Shown here piece after piece: positions 7,807 through 16,439 of a stretch of 64,000 nucleotides of DNA. The stretch's first letter is position 1; each line of letters begins with the position of its first letter. The translations under genes were made by a program, and so were the position numbers. The stretch is from Streptacidiphilus albus JL83 (GTDB taxonomy: Bacteria; Actinomycetota; Actinomycetes; Streptomycetales; Streptomycetaceae). Under the pieces are notes generated by a model that was not told the DNA's origin, searched no databases, and saw only the letters and a list, made by a program, of their open reading frames with translations. Location: the NCBI RefSeq assembly GCF_000744705.1, contig NZ_JQML01000001.1, forward strand, positions 5,714,017 through 5,778,016. Reading direction: 5' to 3'.

Positions 7807-9179
7807 TGGGTGACCTCCACTTGTCCCGCCCCGACCGACAGGTCGAGGTCGATCGTTCCGTACTCCGCCGCACCGCCCGCGTTCAGCGTCTCCGTCCGGG
7901 AGGCGGAGACGCCCCCGCTGCCGTCGCCGCCGGGCAGGACCACCGCGCCCGCGCCCACCTTGGCGGTGATCACGATCTCGGGCCCGGTGGGCAGCTGCAC
8001 CCGGAGCAGCCCCGCGCCCAGGCTCGCCCTGGTGTGCGCCTGCTGTCCGGCCCCGGGCCGCACGTCGGCCAGGTCCAGCGTCGCCTGACCGGAGCCCAGC
8101 TGGTAGGACGGCGCCAACTGGCCGACCGCCGCCGGCGCCCAGCGGATGTGCTGGAACGAGGTGCGCAGCGGTACCGGGCTGGCGCCCACCGCCGCCACGG
8201 CCAGGGTCAGCAGGGTCGCCCAGAGCACCAGGCCCCGGCCGCGTCCCCAGCGGGTGCCGACGATCAGTCCCAGGCCGAGCACCAGCAGGGCGGCGGCCAG
8301 CACCGCGAGCAGGCTCACGCCGTGGTGGGTGCGCACGCCGACGGCCCACATCACGCCGCCGGTGATCACCGCGAGGCAGAAGAAGACCGAGCCGAGCGCC
8401 GAGCGCCTCCGCCGGGGCGGTTCCGGCCGCTGCTCCCGCTGCCGGGGCCCGGGGTCCGGGGCCGCCGGCGGCTCCGGCGGCGGCACCCGGAACGGGCTCG
8501 GCTCCGGATCGGCGAGCGGCGGCGGTGGCGTCGTCCCGGGCTTCAGCAGCGGGTCCAGCCGCTGCCACCAGGCCGGGGCGGGCGGGGCGATGGCATCGGT
8601 CGCGATCACCGCGGTCGTGGCCGTGGCCGTGGCAGCGGTGGCGGCCGGCCGTGGCGGCTGCGGTTCGCCGGCCGGGGCCGACAGCGGGGCGTCGGCCGGA
8701 GCCGAGGCGTCCGCGACCGGCGGTACCGGCCTGGCCTGGAACCGGTCCGGGTCGTAGCGCAGCGCGGCGAAGGCCAGCAGCGCGATCAGCAGCAGCGGGA
8801 ACAGGTGGTCGCTGTCGCCCATGTAGGAGAAGAAGATCCCGGTGCCCAGCACCGTGACCAGCACCGCCCCCAGCGACTGGCCGTCCACCCGCCCGGACAT
8901 CAGCCGCTTCAGCTCGCTCGGGCCGTCCTGCTCGACCGGGATGATCAACCAGGCCAGCCCGTAGATGAACAGGCCCACCCCGCCGGACAGGCAGAGCACG
9001 GCGACGACCACCCGGAACACCACCGGGTCGATGTTCAGATGGCGGCCGAGTCCGCCGCACACCCCGGCCACCACCCGGTGGCTGGTGCTGCGTTCCAGCG
9101 GCGGCCGGGTCGGCGCGCGCGGTCCCTCCGGTGGCTCTGCCGTTCCCGACTCCGGTGCGGGCGGTGTCTCCTCTGTCAT
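7803..9179 (-). CDS. PspC-domain membrane protein with LiaF-like C-terminal domain
   Basis: A 458-residue protein. Residues about 27-85 are a PspC domain (VVAGVCGGLGRHLNIDPVVFR, then a hydrophobic helix). Several membrane helices and a long Pro/Ala-rich linker follow, and the C-terminal 100 residues form a repetitive beta region (TLDLADVRPG ... GTIDLDLSVGAGQVEVTQ) resembling the LiaF/VraT-type cell-wall-response fold. ATG 9179 has a GGAGGA ribosome-binding site; a longer in-frame start exists at 9215. It is divergent from a PspC-kinase/NarL pair, an arrangement like LiaF facing LiaSR, where the LiaF protein restrains the kinase until envelope stress occurs. That role is inferred from arrangement and domain type. 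Confidence 0.8.
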   Translation of the reverse strand: MTEETPPAPESGTAEPPEGPRAPTRPPLERSTSHRVVAGVCGGLGRHLNIDPVVFRVVVAVLCLSGGVGLFIYGLAWLIIPVEQDGPSELKRLMSGRVDGQSLGAVLVTVLGTGIFFSYMGDSDHLFPLLLIALLAFAALRYDPDRFQARPVPPVADASAPADAPLSAPAGEPQPPRPAATAATATATTAVIATDAIAPPAPAWWQRLDPLLKPGTTPPPPLADPEPSPFRVPPPEPPAAPDPGPRQREQRPEPPRRRRSALGSVFFCLAVITGGVMWAVGVRTHHGVSLLAVLAAALLVLGLGLIVGTRWGRGRGLVLWATLLTLAVAAVGASPVPLRTSFQHIRWAPAAVGQLAPSYQLGSGQATLDLADVRPGAGQQAHTRASLGAGLLRVQLPTGPEIVITAKVGAGAVVLPGGDGSGGVSASRTETLNAGGAAEYGTIDLDLSVGAGQVEVTQ

Positions 9180-9332
9180 ACCGCCATCCTCCGGCCCGCC
9201 CGCCGCTGCGCCCATCCGTCATCTCCCTGGTCCGACCCTGAGGCCAACCCTGACACAGCTCGGGGCAACGACAGGGAAGGTTCCTGCGCAACCCTGATGC
9301 CCGGCACACCCCGACCGTGTGACGATCAGGGG

Positions 9333-10694
9333 GTGGCAGCAGCAGACCTCACCCCCGAGAGCACCGAAGCCGAGCCCGTGCGCATCCGGAAGCTCTACCG
9401 GATCCCCGAGGGACGGATGATCAGCGGGGTGGCCAACGGGCTCGCCGCCCACCTCGGCGTCCCGGTCTTCTGGGTGCGCGCGGCCTTCGTGGTGCTGCTG
9501 CTCGGCAACGGCCTGGGTGCGCTGCTCTACGCGGCCTTCTGGTTCGCGGTGCCGCTGGGCATCCGCAGCGTGCCCAGCTACTGGCAGCAGGGCAGTGTCG
9601 GGCCCTACTCGCTGGTCAAGGAGGAGCGCGGCTGGCGGCGGGTGCGCCGGGCGCTCCAGCAGACCCTCCAGGGCGAGCCGCTCGGCGGTCCCGGGCCGCG
9701 CCCGCGCGCCGGTGAGGCCGAGGCGCACCGGGGGCCGCTGCTGGCCCTGATAGCACTGGTCGCCGGCGTCCTGGTGCTCTTCAACACCCTGACCAAGCAG
9801 TCGAGTTCGCCCTACATCTGGCCGTTCCTGGTGGCCGGGCTCGGGGTGGCCGTGGTCTGGCGGCAGGCCGACGACGCCCGCTGGGCGCGCTGGTTCTCGC
9901 TCGGCGACGGCAAGCGGAACTCGGCGCTGCTCCGGCTCTGCGCCGGGGTGGTGCTGGTCGCCGCCGGGGTGGTCGGCTTCCTGGTGGAGTCCGGCTCCAT
10001 CGGCGACTTCGCCAAGGTCTTCCAGGCCGTGCTCGCGGTCCTGGCCGGGGTGCTGCTGCTCGGCGGGCCCTACATGCTGCGGATGTGGCAGGACCTCAGC
10101 GCCGAGCGGCGCGAGCGGATCCGGGCCCAGGAGCGGGCCGAGGTCGCCGCGCACATCCACGACTCGGTGCTGCACACGCTGACCCTGATCCTCCGCAACG
10201 CCGACGACTCCAAGGAGGTCTCCCGGCTGGCCCGTGCCCAGGAGCGGGACCTGCGGCAGTGGCTCTACCGTCCGTCCGGTCCCGGCGAGTCCGCCGGCGC
10301 GCCGGCCACCCTGGCCGAGTCGATCCGCGCGGTCGCCGCCGAGGTGGAGGACCTGCACGGGATCCCGGTCGAGTTCATCCACGTCGGCGACTGCCCGATG
10401 GACGAGGGGCTCGCCGCCCAGGTCCAGGCGACCAGGGAGGCGGTGGTGAACGCCGCCAAGTACGGCGGCGGCGAGCCGGTCTCGGTGTATGCCGAGGTCG
10501 AAGGGAATACGGTGTGGGTGTTCGTCCGTGATCGCGGGCCCGGTTTCGACCTGGCCTCGGTGCCGGAGGACCGGATGGGCGTGCGCGGGTCGATCATCGG
10601 CCGGATGCAGCGGCACGGCGGGCACGCCCGGGTACGACCGGCACCGGCCGGCGGTACCGAGGTCGAACTTGAGATGGAGAGGGCCGAGGGATGA
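9333..10694 (+). CDS. PspC-domain sensor histidine kinase (LiaS/NarX-like ATPase)
   Basis: A 453-residue membrane kinase. Residues about 17-75 form a PspC domain (RMISGVANGLAAHLGV), followed by several hydrophobic segments. The kinase core has the HisKA_3 motif HIHDSVLHTLTLIL with the phosphoacceptor His in IHDSV, an N-box TREAVVNAAKYGG, and the ATP-binding motifs VRDRGPGFD and GVRGSIIGRMQRHGG. The partner regulator gene starts on its stop codon. The GTG at 9333 has AGGGGG immediately next to it, too close to be a good ribosome-binding site, so the start is uncertain and may be leaderless. It lies divergently, 153 bases from the PspC/LiaF-like gene; together they look like an envelope-stress signalling module. 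Confidence 0.85.
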   Translation: MAAADLTPESTEAEPVRIRKLYRIPEGRMISGVANGLAAHLGVPVFWVRAAFVVLLLGNGLGALLYAAFWFAVPLGIRSVPSYWQQGSVGPYSLVKEERGWRRVRRALQQTLQGEPLGGPGPRPRAGEAEAHRGPLLALIALVAGVLVLFNTLTKQSSSPYIWPFLVAGLGVAVVWRQADDARWARWFSLGDGKRNSALLRLCAGVVLVAAGVVGFLVESGSIGDFAKVFQAVLAVLAGVLLLGGPYMLRMWQDLSAERRERIRAQERAEVAAHIHDSVLHTLTLILRNADDSKEVSRLARAQERDLRQWLYRPSGPGESAGAPATLAESIRAVAAEVEDLHGIPVEFIHVGDCPMDEGLAAQVQATREAVVNAAKYGGGEPVSVYAEVEGNTVWVFVRDRGPGFDLASVPEDRMGVRGSIIGRMQRHGGHARVRPAPAGGTEVELEMERAEG

Positions 10695-11422
10695 CGGGCG
10701 GGGAAGAGAGCACCGAGGGAACCGCGGCCGTCGGCCGCCGGGCGCGGGTCGTCCTGGTCGACGACCACCGGATGTTCCGTACCGGCGTGCGCGCCGAGAT
10801 CGGGCAGACCGAGGCCACCGGCGTGGACGTGGTCGGCGAGGCGGACGATGTCGAGCAGGCCGTCGCGGTGGTCACCGCGACCAGGCCGGACGTGGTCCTG
10901 CTGGACGTGCACCTGCCCGGCGGCGGCGGGGTCGAGGTGCTGCGGCGCTGCGCCTCGCTGATGCCCGGCGGCACCGCGCCGGCGGACTCGCCCGAGGGCG
11001 CGGGGGCGGTGCGCTTCCTGGCGCTGTCGGTCTCCGACGCGGCCGACGACGTCATCGGCGTGATCCGCGGCGGCGCGCGCGGCTATGTCACCAAGACCAT
11101 CACCGGCACCGACCTGGTGGACGCGATCTTCCGGGTCGCCGACGGCGACGCGGTCTTCTCACCCCGACTGGCCGGCTTCGTACTGGATGCCTTCGCCGCG
11201 ACCGACACCCCTCCGGTCGACGAGGACCTGGACCGGCTCACCACCAGGGAGCGCGAGGTGCTGCGGCTGATCGCGCGCGGCTACGCGTACAAGGAGATCG
11301 CCAAGCAGCTGTTCATCTCGGTGAAGACGGTCGAGAGCCATGTCTCGGCGGTGCTGCGCAAGCTCCAGTTGAGCAACCGTCACGAACTGACCCGCTGGGC
11401 GACCGCCCGCCGACTGGTCTGA
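10691..11422 (+). CDS. NarL/LuxR-family response regulator partnered with the PspC kinase
   Basis: A 243-residue regulator with a receiver domain (phosphoacceptor Asp72 in VLLDVHLPG, Lys in GYVTKTITG) and a LuxR helix-turn-helix (LTTREREVLRLIARGYAYKEI ... VESHVSAVLRKLQ). The receiver contains an inserted Pro/Gly/Ala-rich loop (residues about 90-106). ATG overlaps the kinase stop (ATGA), giving translational coupling. It should bind DNA as a phosphorylated dimer; the likely targets are its own locus and the divergent PspC operon, but no binding site was identified. Confidence 0.93.
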   Translation: MTGGEESTEGTAAVGRRARVVLVDDHRMFRTGVRAEIGQTEATGVDVVGEADDVEQAVAVVTATRPDVVLLDVHLPGGGGVEVLRRCASLMPGGTAPADSPEGAGAVRFLALSVSDAADDVIGVIRGGARGYVTKTITGTDLVDAIFRVADGDAVFSPRLAGFVLDAFAATDTPPVDEDLDRLTTREREVLRLIARGYAYKEIAKQLFISVKTVESHVSAVLRKLQLSNRHELTRWATARRLV

Positions 11423-11460
11423 CCGACCTGGATCCGCCGGCTCCGGGTTCAGCTCCGGGT

Positions 11461-12048
11461 TCAGCTCCGGTCGCCGGTCCGGGCACCGTGCCCGCCGAGG
11501 TACTCCGACGGGACCGCGTCGGTCAGCCAGACGCCGTTGGCACTGACCCGGAACCGGTGGCCCGCGGCGGCCATCCGGGCCGCGTCCACCACCAGCACCA
11601 CCGGGCGACCCCGGCGGGCGCCGACCCGGCCGGCCGTCTCCCGGTCGGGGGAGAGGTGCACGGCGTGCCGCTGCATCGGGCGCAGCCCCTCGCGGCGGAT
11701 GGCGGCCAGCGCGCCGGGGTGGGTGCCGTGGAACAGCACGGCGGGCGGTTCGGCCTCGGCGTAGCCCAGCTCCACCTGGACGCTGTGGCCCTGGCTGGCC
11801 CGGATCCGGGTGCCGGTGGCGTCGAAGGCGAAGCGCTGCTTGTCGTTGTCGGCCACCACGCGGTCCAGCCGGTCCCGGGTCATCGGCCGCCGGTGCGCGG
11901 CCAGCGCCGCCAGCAGTTCGTCGACGGCGACCCAGCCGCCCGGGTCGAGGGTGAGGCCGATCCGGTCGGGTTCGTGCCGGAGCACCAGGGAGAGGAAACG
12001 CGACTGCTTCACCGTCTGTGCGGTGTCAGGGTCGTTCGAATGTGACAT
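11461..12048 (-). CDS. kptA: RNA 2'-phosphotransferase, KptA/Tpt1 family
   Basis: A 195-residue protein. Tpt1/KptA enzymes remove an internal RNA 2'-phosphate using NAD+, releasing ADP-ribose cyclic phosphate. Family marks include SRFLSLVLRHEPDRIGL with the catalytic Arg-His near the N terminus, a winged-helix DPGGWVAVDELLAAL, the VLFHGTHPGALAAI motif of the NAD-binding lobe, HAVHLSPD, and VWLTDAVPSEYL. The length is typical of bacterial members. ATG 12048 has no clear ribosome-binding site and is divergent from pcrA. Bacteria lack the tRNA-splicing route that makes 2'-phosphates in fungi, so the natural substrate is unknown. A short direct repeat (GCTCCGGGTTCA type) lies at its 3' end near 11450-11465. 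Confidence 0.9.
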   Translation of the reverse strand: MSHSNDPDTAQTVKQSRFLSLVLRHEPDRIGLTLDPGGWVAVDELLAALAAHRRPMTRDRLDRVVADNDKQRFAFDATGTRIRASQGHSVQVELGYAEAEPPAVLFHGTHPGALAAIRREGLRPMQRHAVHLSPDRETAGRVGARRGRPVVLVVDAARMAAAGHRFRVSANGVWLTDAVPSEYLGGHGARTGDRS

Positions 12049-12139
12049 GTCCGATGACGGTACGGAGTCGCCGCAGGCGCTGTCTCCCGGTTTTTGCGGC
12101 GGCTGCCGGCTTTTGGAGAGGGCTGTCGGCGGGGCGGCC

Positions 12140-12145
12140 TAGACT
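12140..12145 (+). promoter_or_regulatory. -10 hexamer TAGACT before pcrA
   Basis: TAGACT ends 8 bases before the pcrA ATG, close enough for a leaderless or nearly leaderless transcript. The same hexamer in the same position precedes the CNNM/CBS gene at 41809. A short CGGAG lies between it and the ATG. Confidence 0.4.
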
Positions 12146-12153
12146 CGGAGACG

Positions 12154-14775
12154 ATGAGCAGCCTCTTTGACGACATCCCCCTGCCCGGCCTGGACGCCCC
12201 GGGTGACGCGCCGTACGACGACGCCCCCTTCGACGGCGCGCCCTTCGACGACGCCCCCTACGAGGAGGAGCTGCCCGCCGACCTGTTCGCGGGCCGTTTC
12301 GACGCGCCGCCGCCCGGCCGGGACGCGTTCCACCGCGACGGCGCCCCGCGCACCGTCGTGGATCCGGTGCAGCTGCTGGACGGGATGAACCCGCAGCAGC
12401 GCGAGGCCGTGGTGCACGCCGGGTCGCCGCTGCTGATCGTGGCCGGCGCCGGTTCGGGCAAGACCCGGGTGCTGACCCACCGGATCGCCTACCTGCTCGC
12501 GGCGCGGGGGGTGCAGCCGGGGGAGATCCTGGCCATCACCTTCACCAACAAGGCCGCCGGTGAGATGCGCGAGCGGGTCGAGGACCTGGTCGGCCCCCGG
12601 GCCAAGGCGATGTGGGTGTCCACCTTCCACAGCGCCTGCGTCCGGATCCTGCGCCGCGAGAGCAAGCTGCTGGGCTTCACCTCCAGCTTCTCGATCTACG
12701 ACTCGGCCGACTCCCAGCGGCTGATGGCGCTGTGCTGCCGGGACCTGGACCTCGACCCCAAGCAGTTCCCGCCGAAGTCCTTCACCTCGAAGGTGTCGAA
12801 CCTCAAGAACGAGCTCATCGACGAGGAGACCTACGCCGGGCAGGCCGAGAACCCGATGGAGCGGAAGCTCGCGGAGGCCTACACCCTGTACCAGCGGCGG
12901 CTGCGCGAGGCCAACGCGCTGGACTTCGACGACATCATCATGACCGCGGTGCACCTGCTGCAGGCGTTCCCGAGCGTCGCCGAGTACTACCGCCGCCGCT
13001 TCCGGCACATCCTGGTGGACGAGTACCAGGACACCAACCACGCCCAGTACACCCTGGTCCGGGAGCTGTCCGGGGGCGCGGCCGGCTCCGGGCCCAAGAT
13101 GACGGTGGACGGCGAGTACGTCAATCCGGCGGCGGCCGGGCTGGCGTCGGTGCCGCCGGCCGAGCTGTGCGTGGTCGGTGACGCGGACCAGTCGATCTAC
13201 GCCTTCCGGGGTGCGACCATCCGCAACATCCTCGACTTCGAGGAGGACTACCCGAGCGCGACCACGATCCTGCTGGAGCAGAACTACCGCTCCACCCAGA
13301 CCATCCTGAGCGCCGCCAACGCGGTGATCGAGCGCAACACCAACCGCCGGGCCAAGAACCTGTGGACGGCGGGCGCGGACGGCGCCCGGATCGTCTCCTA
13401 CGTCGCGGACGACGAGCACGGCGAGGCCCAGTTCGTCGCCGACGAGGTCGACCGGCTGTGCGACGCCGGCGACGCCCGCCCCGGCGATGTCGCGGTCTTC
13501 TACCGGACCAACGCCCAGTCCCGGGTGTTCGAAGAGGTGTTCATCCGGGTCGGGCTGCCCTACAAGGTCGTCGGCGGGGTGCGCTTCTACGAGCGCAAGG
13601 AGGTCAAGGACGTCCTGGCCTACCTGCGGGTGCTGTCCAACCCCGAGGACACGGTGCCGCTGCGGCGGATCCTCAACGTTCCCAAGCGCGGGATCGGCGA
13701 CCGTGCCGAGGCGATGATCGACGCGCTGGCCCAGCGCGAGCGGATCTCCTTCGCCGAGGCGCTGCGGCGCGTGGACGAGGCATACGGGATGGCCGCGCGC
13801 TCGGCCAACGCGGTGAAGAAGTTCAACGAGCTGCTGGCCAAGCTGCGCGGCGTGGTCGACTCGGGCGCGGGTGCGGCGGCCGTGCTGGAGGCGGTGCTGG
13901 AGGAGACCGGCTACCTGGCCGAGCTGCAGGCCTCGACCGACCCCCAGGACGAGACCCGGGTCGAGAACCTGCAGGAACTCGCGGCCGTGGCCCTGGAGTT
14001 CGAGCAGGCCGAGGCGGCGGCCGAGGCCGCGCTCGCCTCGGCCGAGGGGGAGCTCGACGCCGAGGACCCCGACGCCGAGCCGGTGGCCCGCGGCCTGGCC
14101 GGCTTCCTGGAGCGGGTGGCTCTGGTCGCCGACTCGGATCAGATTCCGGATGATGAGGGGGGCGAGAACAAGGGCGTCATCACGCTGATGACGCTGCACA
14201 CGGCCAAGGGGCTGGAGTTCCCAGTGGTCTTCCTCACCGGCATGGAGGACGGCGTCTTCCCGCACCAGCGTGCCCTCGCTCAGCCCAAGGAGCTGGAGGA
14301 GGAACGCCGACTGGCGTACGTCGGGCTGACCCGGGCCCGCGAGCGGCTCTACCTCTCCCGCGCCGTGCTGCGCTCGGCCTGGGGCCAGCCCTCGTACAAC
14401 CCGGCCTCGCGCTTCCTGGAGGAGATCCCGCCGACGCTGGTCGACGAGAAGCGCTCGGCCGCCTCGGCGGCGCCCTCGGCCAGGGGCGGCTTCGGCGGCT
14501 CCTCGCGCGGCTCGTCCAGCGGTCTGACCAGCGGCTTCGGCAGCGGCTCGGGCAAGCGGGCGGCGCCGGCCGGCTGGGGCAGGAGCGCGGGCCGGATGAA
14601 GGACCGCCCGGCGGTCTCGCTGGCCGTCGGCGACCGGGTCACCCACGACCGCTTCGGTCTCGGCACGGTCGTCGCCGTGGCCGGCCCGGCCGACGACGCC
14701 AAGGCCACCATCGACTTCGGCACCGAGGGCACCAAGCAACTGCTGCTCCGCTACGCCCCGGTGGAGAAGCTCTGA
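12154..14775 (+). CDS. pcrA: ATP-dependent DNA helicase, PcrA/UvrD type (SF1A)
   Basis: An 873-residue superfamily 1 helicase (3'-5') for repair and replication-fork clearance. Motifs in order: Walker A AGAGSGKT, ITFTNKAAGEM, STFHSACVRILRRE, Walker B VDEYQDTN, VVGDADQSIYAFRGA, LEQNYRST, VITLMTLHTAKGLEFPVVF, and YVGLTRARERLY. About 70 residues before the Walker A region are acidic and repetitive (DDAPFDGAPFDDAPYEEE). Domain 1A carries a Gly/Pro insertion (GGAAGSGPKMTVDGEYVNP) typical of actinobacterial members. The C-terminal beta domain (GDRVTHDRFGLGTVV ... LLRYAPVEKL) is the RNA-polymerase-contacting module seen in PcrA. ATG 12154 has a weak CGGAG signal and a close -10. Confidence 0.95.
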   Translation: MSSLFDDIPLPGLDAPGDAPYDDAPFDGAPFDDAPYEEELPADLFAGRFDAPPPGRDAFHRDGAPRTVVDPVQLLDGMNPQQREAVVHAGSPLLIVAGAGSGKTRVLTHRIAYLLAARGVQPGEILAITFTNKAAGEMRERVEDLVGPRAKAMWVSTFHSACVRILRRESKLLGFTSSFSIYDSADSQRLMALCCRDLDLDPKQFPPKSFTSKVSNLKNELIDEETYAGQAENPMERKLAEAYTLYQRRLREANALDFDDIIMTAVHLLQAFPSVAEYYRRRFRHILVDEYQDTNHAQYTLVRELSGGAAGSGPKMTVDGEYVNPAAAGLASVPPAELCVVGDADQSIYAFRGATIRNILDFEEDYPSATTILLEQNYRSTQTILSAANAVIERNTNRRAKNLWTAGADGARIVSYVADDEHGEAQFVADEVDRLCDAGDARPGDVAVFYRTNAQSRVFEEVFIRVGLPYKVVGGVRFYERKEVKDVLAYLRVLSNPEDTVPLRRILNVPKRGIGDRAEAMIDALAQRERISFAEALRRVDEAYGMAARSANAVKKFNELLAKLRGVVDSGAGAAAVLEAVLEETGYLAELQASTDPQDETRVENLQELAAVALEFEQAEAAAEAALASAEGELDAEDPDAEPVARGLAGFLERVALVADSDQIPDDEGGENKGVITLMTLHTAKGLEFPVVFLTGMEDGVFPHQRALAQPKELEEERRLAYVGLTRARERLYLSRAVLRSAWGQPSYNPASRFLEEIPPTLVDEKRSAASAAPSARGGFGGSSRGSSSGLTSGFGSGSGKRAAPAGWGRSAGRMKDRPAVSLAVGDRVTHDRFGLGTVVAVAGPADDAKATIDFGTEGTKQLLLRYAPVEKL

Positions 14776-14783
14776 GCCCGGCC

Positions 14784-14825
14784 GTCAGGTACTGGTCGTC
14801 CGTCAGGTACTGGCCGTCCGTCAGG
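14784..14825. repeat. 18-bp tandem repeat between pcrA and the lipase gene
   Basis: GTCAGGTACTGGTCGTCC is followed by a second copy with one difference (14802-14819) and a partial third (14820-14825). The third copy contains the minus-strand stop of the convergent lipase. No terminator hairpin was found in the gap, so this array occupies the whole convergent junction. Confidence 0.85.
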
Positions 14826-15645
14826 CGGTGAGCCGTTCGGCCGCAGTGAGTCGGACGGCGGGGGCGGGCGGGTTCGACAGGCGCTGCCGGAGCAGGGCCA
14901 GCACCTGGGGATGGACCGGCAGCGAGACATGGCCGGCCCCGGCCACCCGGATGTTCTCCACCAGCAGGTCGGGGTGGAGCAGCCGGGCGCTGCCGGGTGG
15001 CAGCACCAGCGGGTCGAAGTCGCCCCAGAAGCAGAGGAACCGGGTGTCGCAGTCCGGCGCGGGGGCGCTCAGCGTCCGCAGCGTCCGGCTGCCCGGCAGG
15101 AGTTGACGGGCCAGCGGCAGCGGATGGAGCAGCAGCGCGGTGGGGGTGCCGCTGTGCGGGGTGCCGAGGGTGGCCACCGTGTGGACGTGCTCGGATCCGC
15201 CGAGGTGCTGGACGTAGTAGCGGGCGATCAGCCCGCCGAGGCTGTGGCCGACCACCGCGACCCGCTCACCCCCGTACAGCTGCCGGGTGCTGACCACCTG
15301 TCGGCCGAAGCGGACGGCGGCGCCGTGGACGTCCGCGGTCAGCGGGCTGTAGCCGAGGGCGTGCACATGCTCCCAGCCGTGGCTGCGCAGTGAGCGCCGG
15401 AGCAGGGTGAACACGGCACGGTTCTCGAACAGGCCGTGCAGCAGCAGCACCGGGGCGTGTCCGGGCGGGGCCGTGCCGGTGCGCCGGGACGGCTGCGGCG
15501 GGTGGACGCAGGTCGGGGCCGGCGGCGGCCAGCGGCCGGGGGTGAGGCCGGTCGGCGCGAGCAGCAGTTGCCCGGCGAGGGCGGCGGTCTCCAGCCCGGC
15601 GGCGCGGACGAGGTCGACGGTTCGGCGCAGAGGGATGCAGCTCAC
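14821..15645 (-). CDS. alpha/beta-hydrolase, lipase class 2-like (possible exported triacylglycerol lipase)
   Basis: A 274-residue alpha/beta-hydrolase with oxyanion region LLLHGLFENRAVF, nucleophile elbow GHSLGG, acid in GDFDPLVLP and a C-terminal catalytic His in GAGHVSLPVHP. Family members hydrolyse lipid or ester substrates. The N terminus (PLRRTVDLVRAAGLETAALAGQLLLAPTGL) is partly hydrophobic but is not a standard signal peptide. I chose GTG 15645 because GGAG lies just upstream and the residues further upstream look noncoding; an ATG at 15720 would add 25. It is monocistronic and divergent from icmB across a 323-base gap. Confidence 0.8.
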   Translation of the reverse strand: MSCIPLRRTVDLVRAAGLETAALAGQLLLAPTGLTPGRWPPPAPTCVHPPQPSRRTGTAPPGHAPVLLLHGLFENRAVFTLLRRSLRSHGWEHVHALGYSPLTADVHGAAVRFGRQVVSTRQLYGGERVAVVGHSLGGLIARYYVQHLGGSEHVHTVATLGTPHSGTPTALLLHPLPLARQLLPGSRTLRTLSAPAPDCDTRFLCFWGDFDPLVLPPGSARLLHPDLLVENIRVAGAGHVSLPVHPQVLALLRQRLSNPPAPAVRLTAAERLTA

Positions 15646-15968
15646 GGCTCCGGACTCCCAGGTGCAGGCGGACGCAGGGGCCGGCGGACAGGTCCCGTGG
15701 TCGGACGGACAGGGGCGCACGGTGCCGGGTGAAGTGGGTGGGCACGGGTGGATTGCGGCCGGGCGGCGCCGGGTCCAACGTGCGGTGAACGTTGGTTCCG
15801 GTGTGATTCTCCCCTCGGTCGGGGCCGTGAAACGGCGCAGGGGCAGCGCGGACGATAACCTCCGCCCTAGCGATGCGAACGACTGTTAACGTCGGGCGCA
15901 CGGGGCAGAACCAGGAAACGGACGCGGAAACCCGGTCGGGGTCGTCCGCGCTGACGCAGGAGGCAACG
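15646..15968. other. 323-bp divergent intergenic region, lipase/icmB
   Basis: No gene or hairpin of note. A lower-GC patch at 15850-15895 (GACGATAACC, ACTGTTAACG) probably holds the icmB promoter. I looked for a cobalamin riboswitch because icmB is B12-dependent, but the B12-box is absent. Confidence 0.5.
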
Positions 15969-16382
15969 ATGGGTGTGTCCGGACCGATCCGTGTGGTGGT
16001 GGCCAAGCCGGGCCTGGACGGCCACGACCGCGGGGCCAAGGTGATCGCCCGGGCGCTCCGGGACGCGGGTATGGAGGTCATCTACACCGGGCTGCACCAG
16101 ACCCCGGCGCAGATCGTGGACACCGCGATCCAGGAGGACGCCGACGGCATCGGCCTGTCGATCCTCTCCGGCGCGCACATGACCCTCTGCGCCAAGGTGG
16201 TGGAGCTGCTCCGCGAGCGCGAGGCGGAGGACATCAAGCTCTTCTGCGGCGGCATCATCCCGGAGGACGACATCCCGCTGCTGAAGGAGATGGGCGTGGC
16301 GGAGATCTTCACCCCCGGGGCGTCGACCCGGGACGTGGTGGCCTGGGTGGTCGGCCATGTGGGCTCGGGCGCGGCGGCGTAG
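15969..16382 (+). CDS. icmB: cobalamin-binding small subunit of an acyl-CoA mutase (isobutyryl-CoA mutase type)
   Basis: A 137-residue B12-binding domain with the base-off/His-on motif D17-G-H19-D-R-G22, then [10 protein letters not shown] and the GGIIPEDD loop. Alone it cannot catalyse; it pairs with a separate large (substrate-binding) subunit to interconvert branched- and straight-chain acyl-CoAs such as isobutyryl- and n-butyryl-CoA. No large subunit is encoded in this window, which matches the Streptomyces pattern of icmA elsewhere on the chromosome. AGGAGG at 7 bases before ATG 15969 fixes the start. The alternative would be a subunit of another B12-dependent mutase; the sequence fits IcmB/MCM-C equally well in general. 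Confidence 0.88.
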   Translation: MGVSGPIRVVVAKPGLDGHDRGAKVIARALRDAGMEVIYTGLHQTPAQIVDTAIQEDADGIGLSILSGAHMTLCAKVVELLREREAEDIKLFCGGIIPEDDIPLLKEMGVAEIFTPGASTRDVVAWVVGHVGSGAAA

Positions 16383-16391
16383 CGGCCTCCT

Positions 16392-16432
16392 GGTTCCGTC
16401 CCGCCGCCCCTGTCGGGCGGCGGGACGGAACC
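16392..16432. terminator. bidirectional terminator between icmB and the GNAT gene
   Basis: A perfect 18-bp stem (16392-16409 with 16415-16432) and a 5-base loop fill the gap between two convergent stop codons. Confidence 0.85.
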
Positions 16433-16439
16433 GGCGCCG

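Noticed and set aside
15720-15968. Cobalamin riboswitch upstream of icmB
   Set aside because: Expected because the product binds B12, but the conserved B12-box and the surrounding stems are not present.
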